DNA of 64,000 nucleotides from an uncultured Parabacteroides sp. (lineage in GTDB: Bacteria > Bacteroidota > Bacteroidia > Bacteroidales > Tannerellaceae). The DNA lies in NCBI RefSeq assembly GCF_902493135.1, contig NZ_CABUOD010000005.1, forward strand, positions 90,567 through 154,566. The letters are read 5' to 3'. Made by a program: the position numbers and the translations under genes. Under the pieces are notes generated by a model. The model did no database searches. It was not told where the DNA came from and saw only the letters and a program-made list of their open reading frames with translations. Position 1 is the first letter of the stretch; each line of letters begins with the position of its first letter. Shown one piece after another: positions 63,839 through 64,000 of this stretch.

Positions 63839-64000
63839 GAGGAAAACATCCTGTATCACTACCTATATGCCTTGATTGTTAAAGTTTTAAGAATGATTCG
63901 TGATAGAGTGATAGAGGATTTACCGAAAACTTGGTTCTTCGTCACTTTCGGGGCAGTTCATGTGTTAAAGCTAGTAAGTTTATTGCAAAGCAAGGTAATG

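Larger units (their letters stand above)
63188..64000. other. Non-coding region at the right edge
   Basis: About 800 AT-rich bases with no convincing gene on either strand. It contains several copies of the heptamer TATCACT or its complement, some in phased arrays, and a GGGGGTGT repeat set, listed separately. It may hold the control region of the hexuronate operon or of a gene beyond the window. Confidence 0.6.

Noticed and set aside
63188..64000. Replication origin based on heptamer arrays
   Set aside because: No DnaA-box clusters and no replication genes are visible; the arrays alone do not support an origin.

Overview
The window reads as chromosomal DNA from a gut Bacteroidales, most likely Parabacteroides or a close relative. 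The grounds are three SusC/SusD-type loci features (two receptor/lipoprotein pairs, an ECF sigma factor and two FecR anti-sigma genes), many lipoproteins with DUF4493 and PCMD-type domains, a SprE/PorW-like type IX secretion lipoprotein, and promoters that fit the Bacteroidetes pattern (TTG, about 20 bases, TAnnTTTG). No rRNA, tRNA, CRISPR array, transposase or phage gene was seen.

Layout. 1-5.4 kb: the 3' part of pckA, a thioredoxin-like lipoprotein, a ComM/YifB ATPase and a convergent AraC-type regulator. 5.6-13.8 kb: a six-gene cassette (A1-A6) of three DUF4493 lipoproteins, a DUF4493+PCMD lipoprotein, a small outer-membrane beta-barrel and a PCMD lipoprotein. 13.9-14.9 kb: an orphan XRE regulator, an MNT nucleotidyltransferase followed by the truncated tail of its HEPN partner, and two tandem related hairpins. 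15.0-19.7 kb: a 1547-residue InlB-repeat surface protein. 19.9-29.3 kb: a second cassette (B1-B6) with the same six genes in the same order and a matching promoter. 29.4-35.9 kb: metG, a DegT aminotransferase and Gfo/Idh dehydrogenase pair probably making a nucleotide-linked amino sugar, and a divergent Lrp regulator/metY pair. 36.2-52.6 kb: polysaccharide-utilisation region with FecR, SusC, SusD, a Tat-type oxidoreductase, then ECF sigma, FecR, SusC, SusD and a GH28 pectinase-like hydrolase; most of it is visibly AT-richer than its flanks. 53-59.7 kb: aroA, a small membrane protein, a metal ABC permease, the SprE/PorW-like protein and a small membrane protein. 59.8-63.2 kb: a minus-strand operon kdgK-kdgA-uxaC for hexuronate breakdown, which would take the galacturonate released by a GH28 enzyme. 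63.2-64 kb: non-coding DNA with phased heptamer arrays.

The most interesting content is the duplicated six-gene surface cassette. The two copies share gene order, domain plan and a gapless promoter block; the barrel protein is the best conserved member while the lipoproteins diverge. This suggests a multi-lipoprotein surface assembly built around one small barrel; no function is known to me. A second theme is intergenic DNA: several unrelated gaps hold repeats spaced at 11, 21 or 22 bases, and long perfect inverted repeats that no gene explains. All similarity and composition statements here are by eye; no database search was run.
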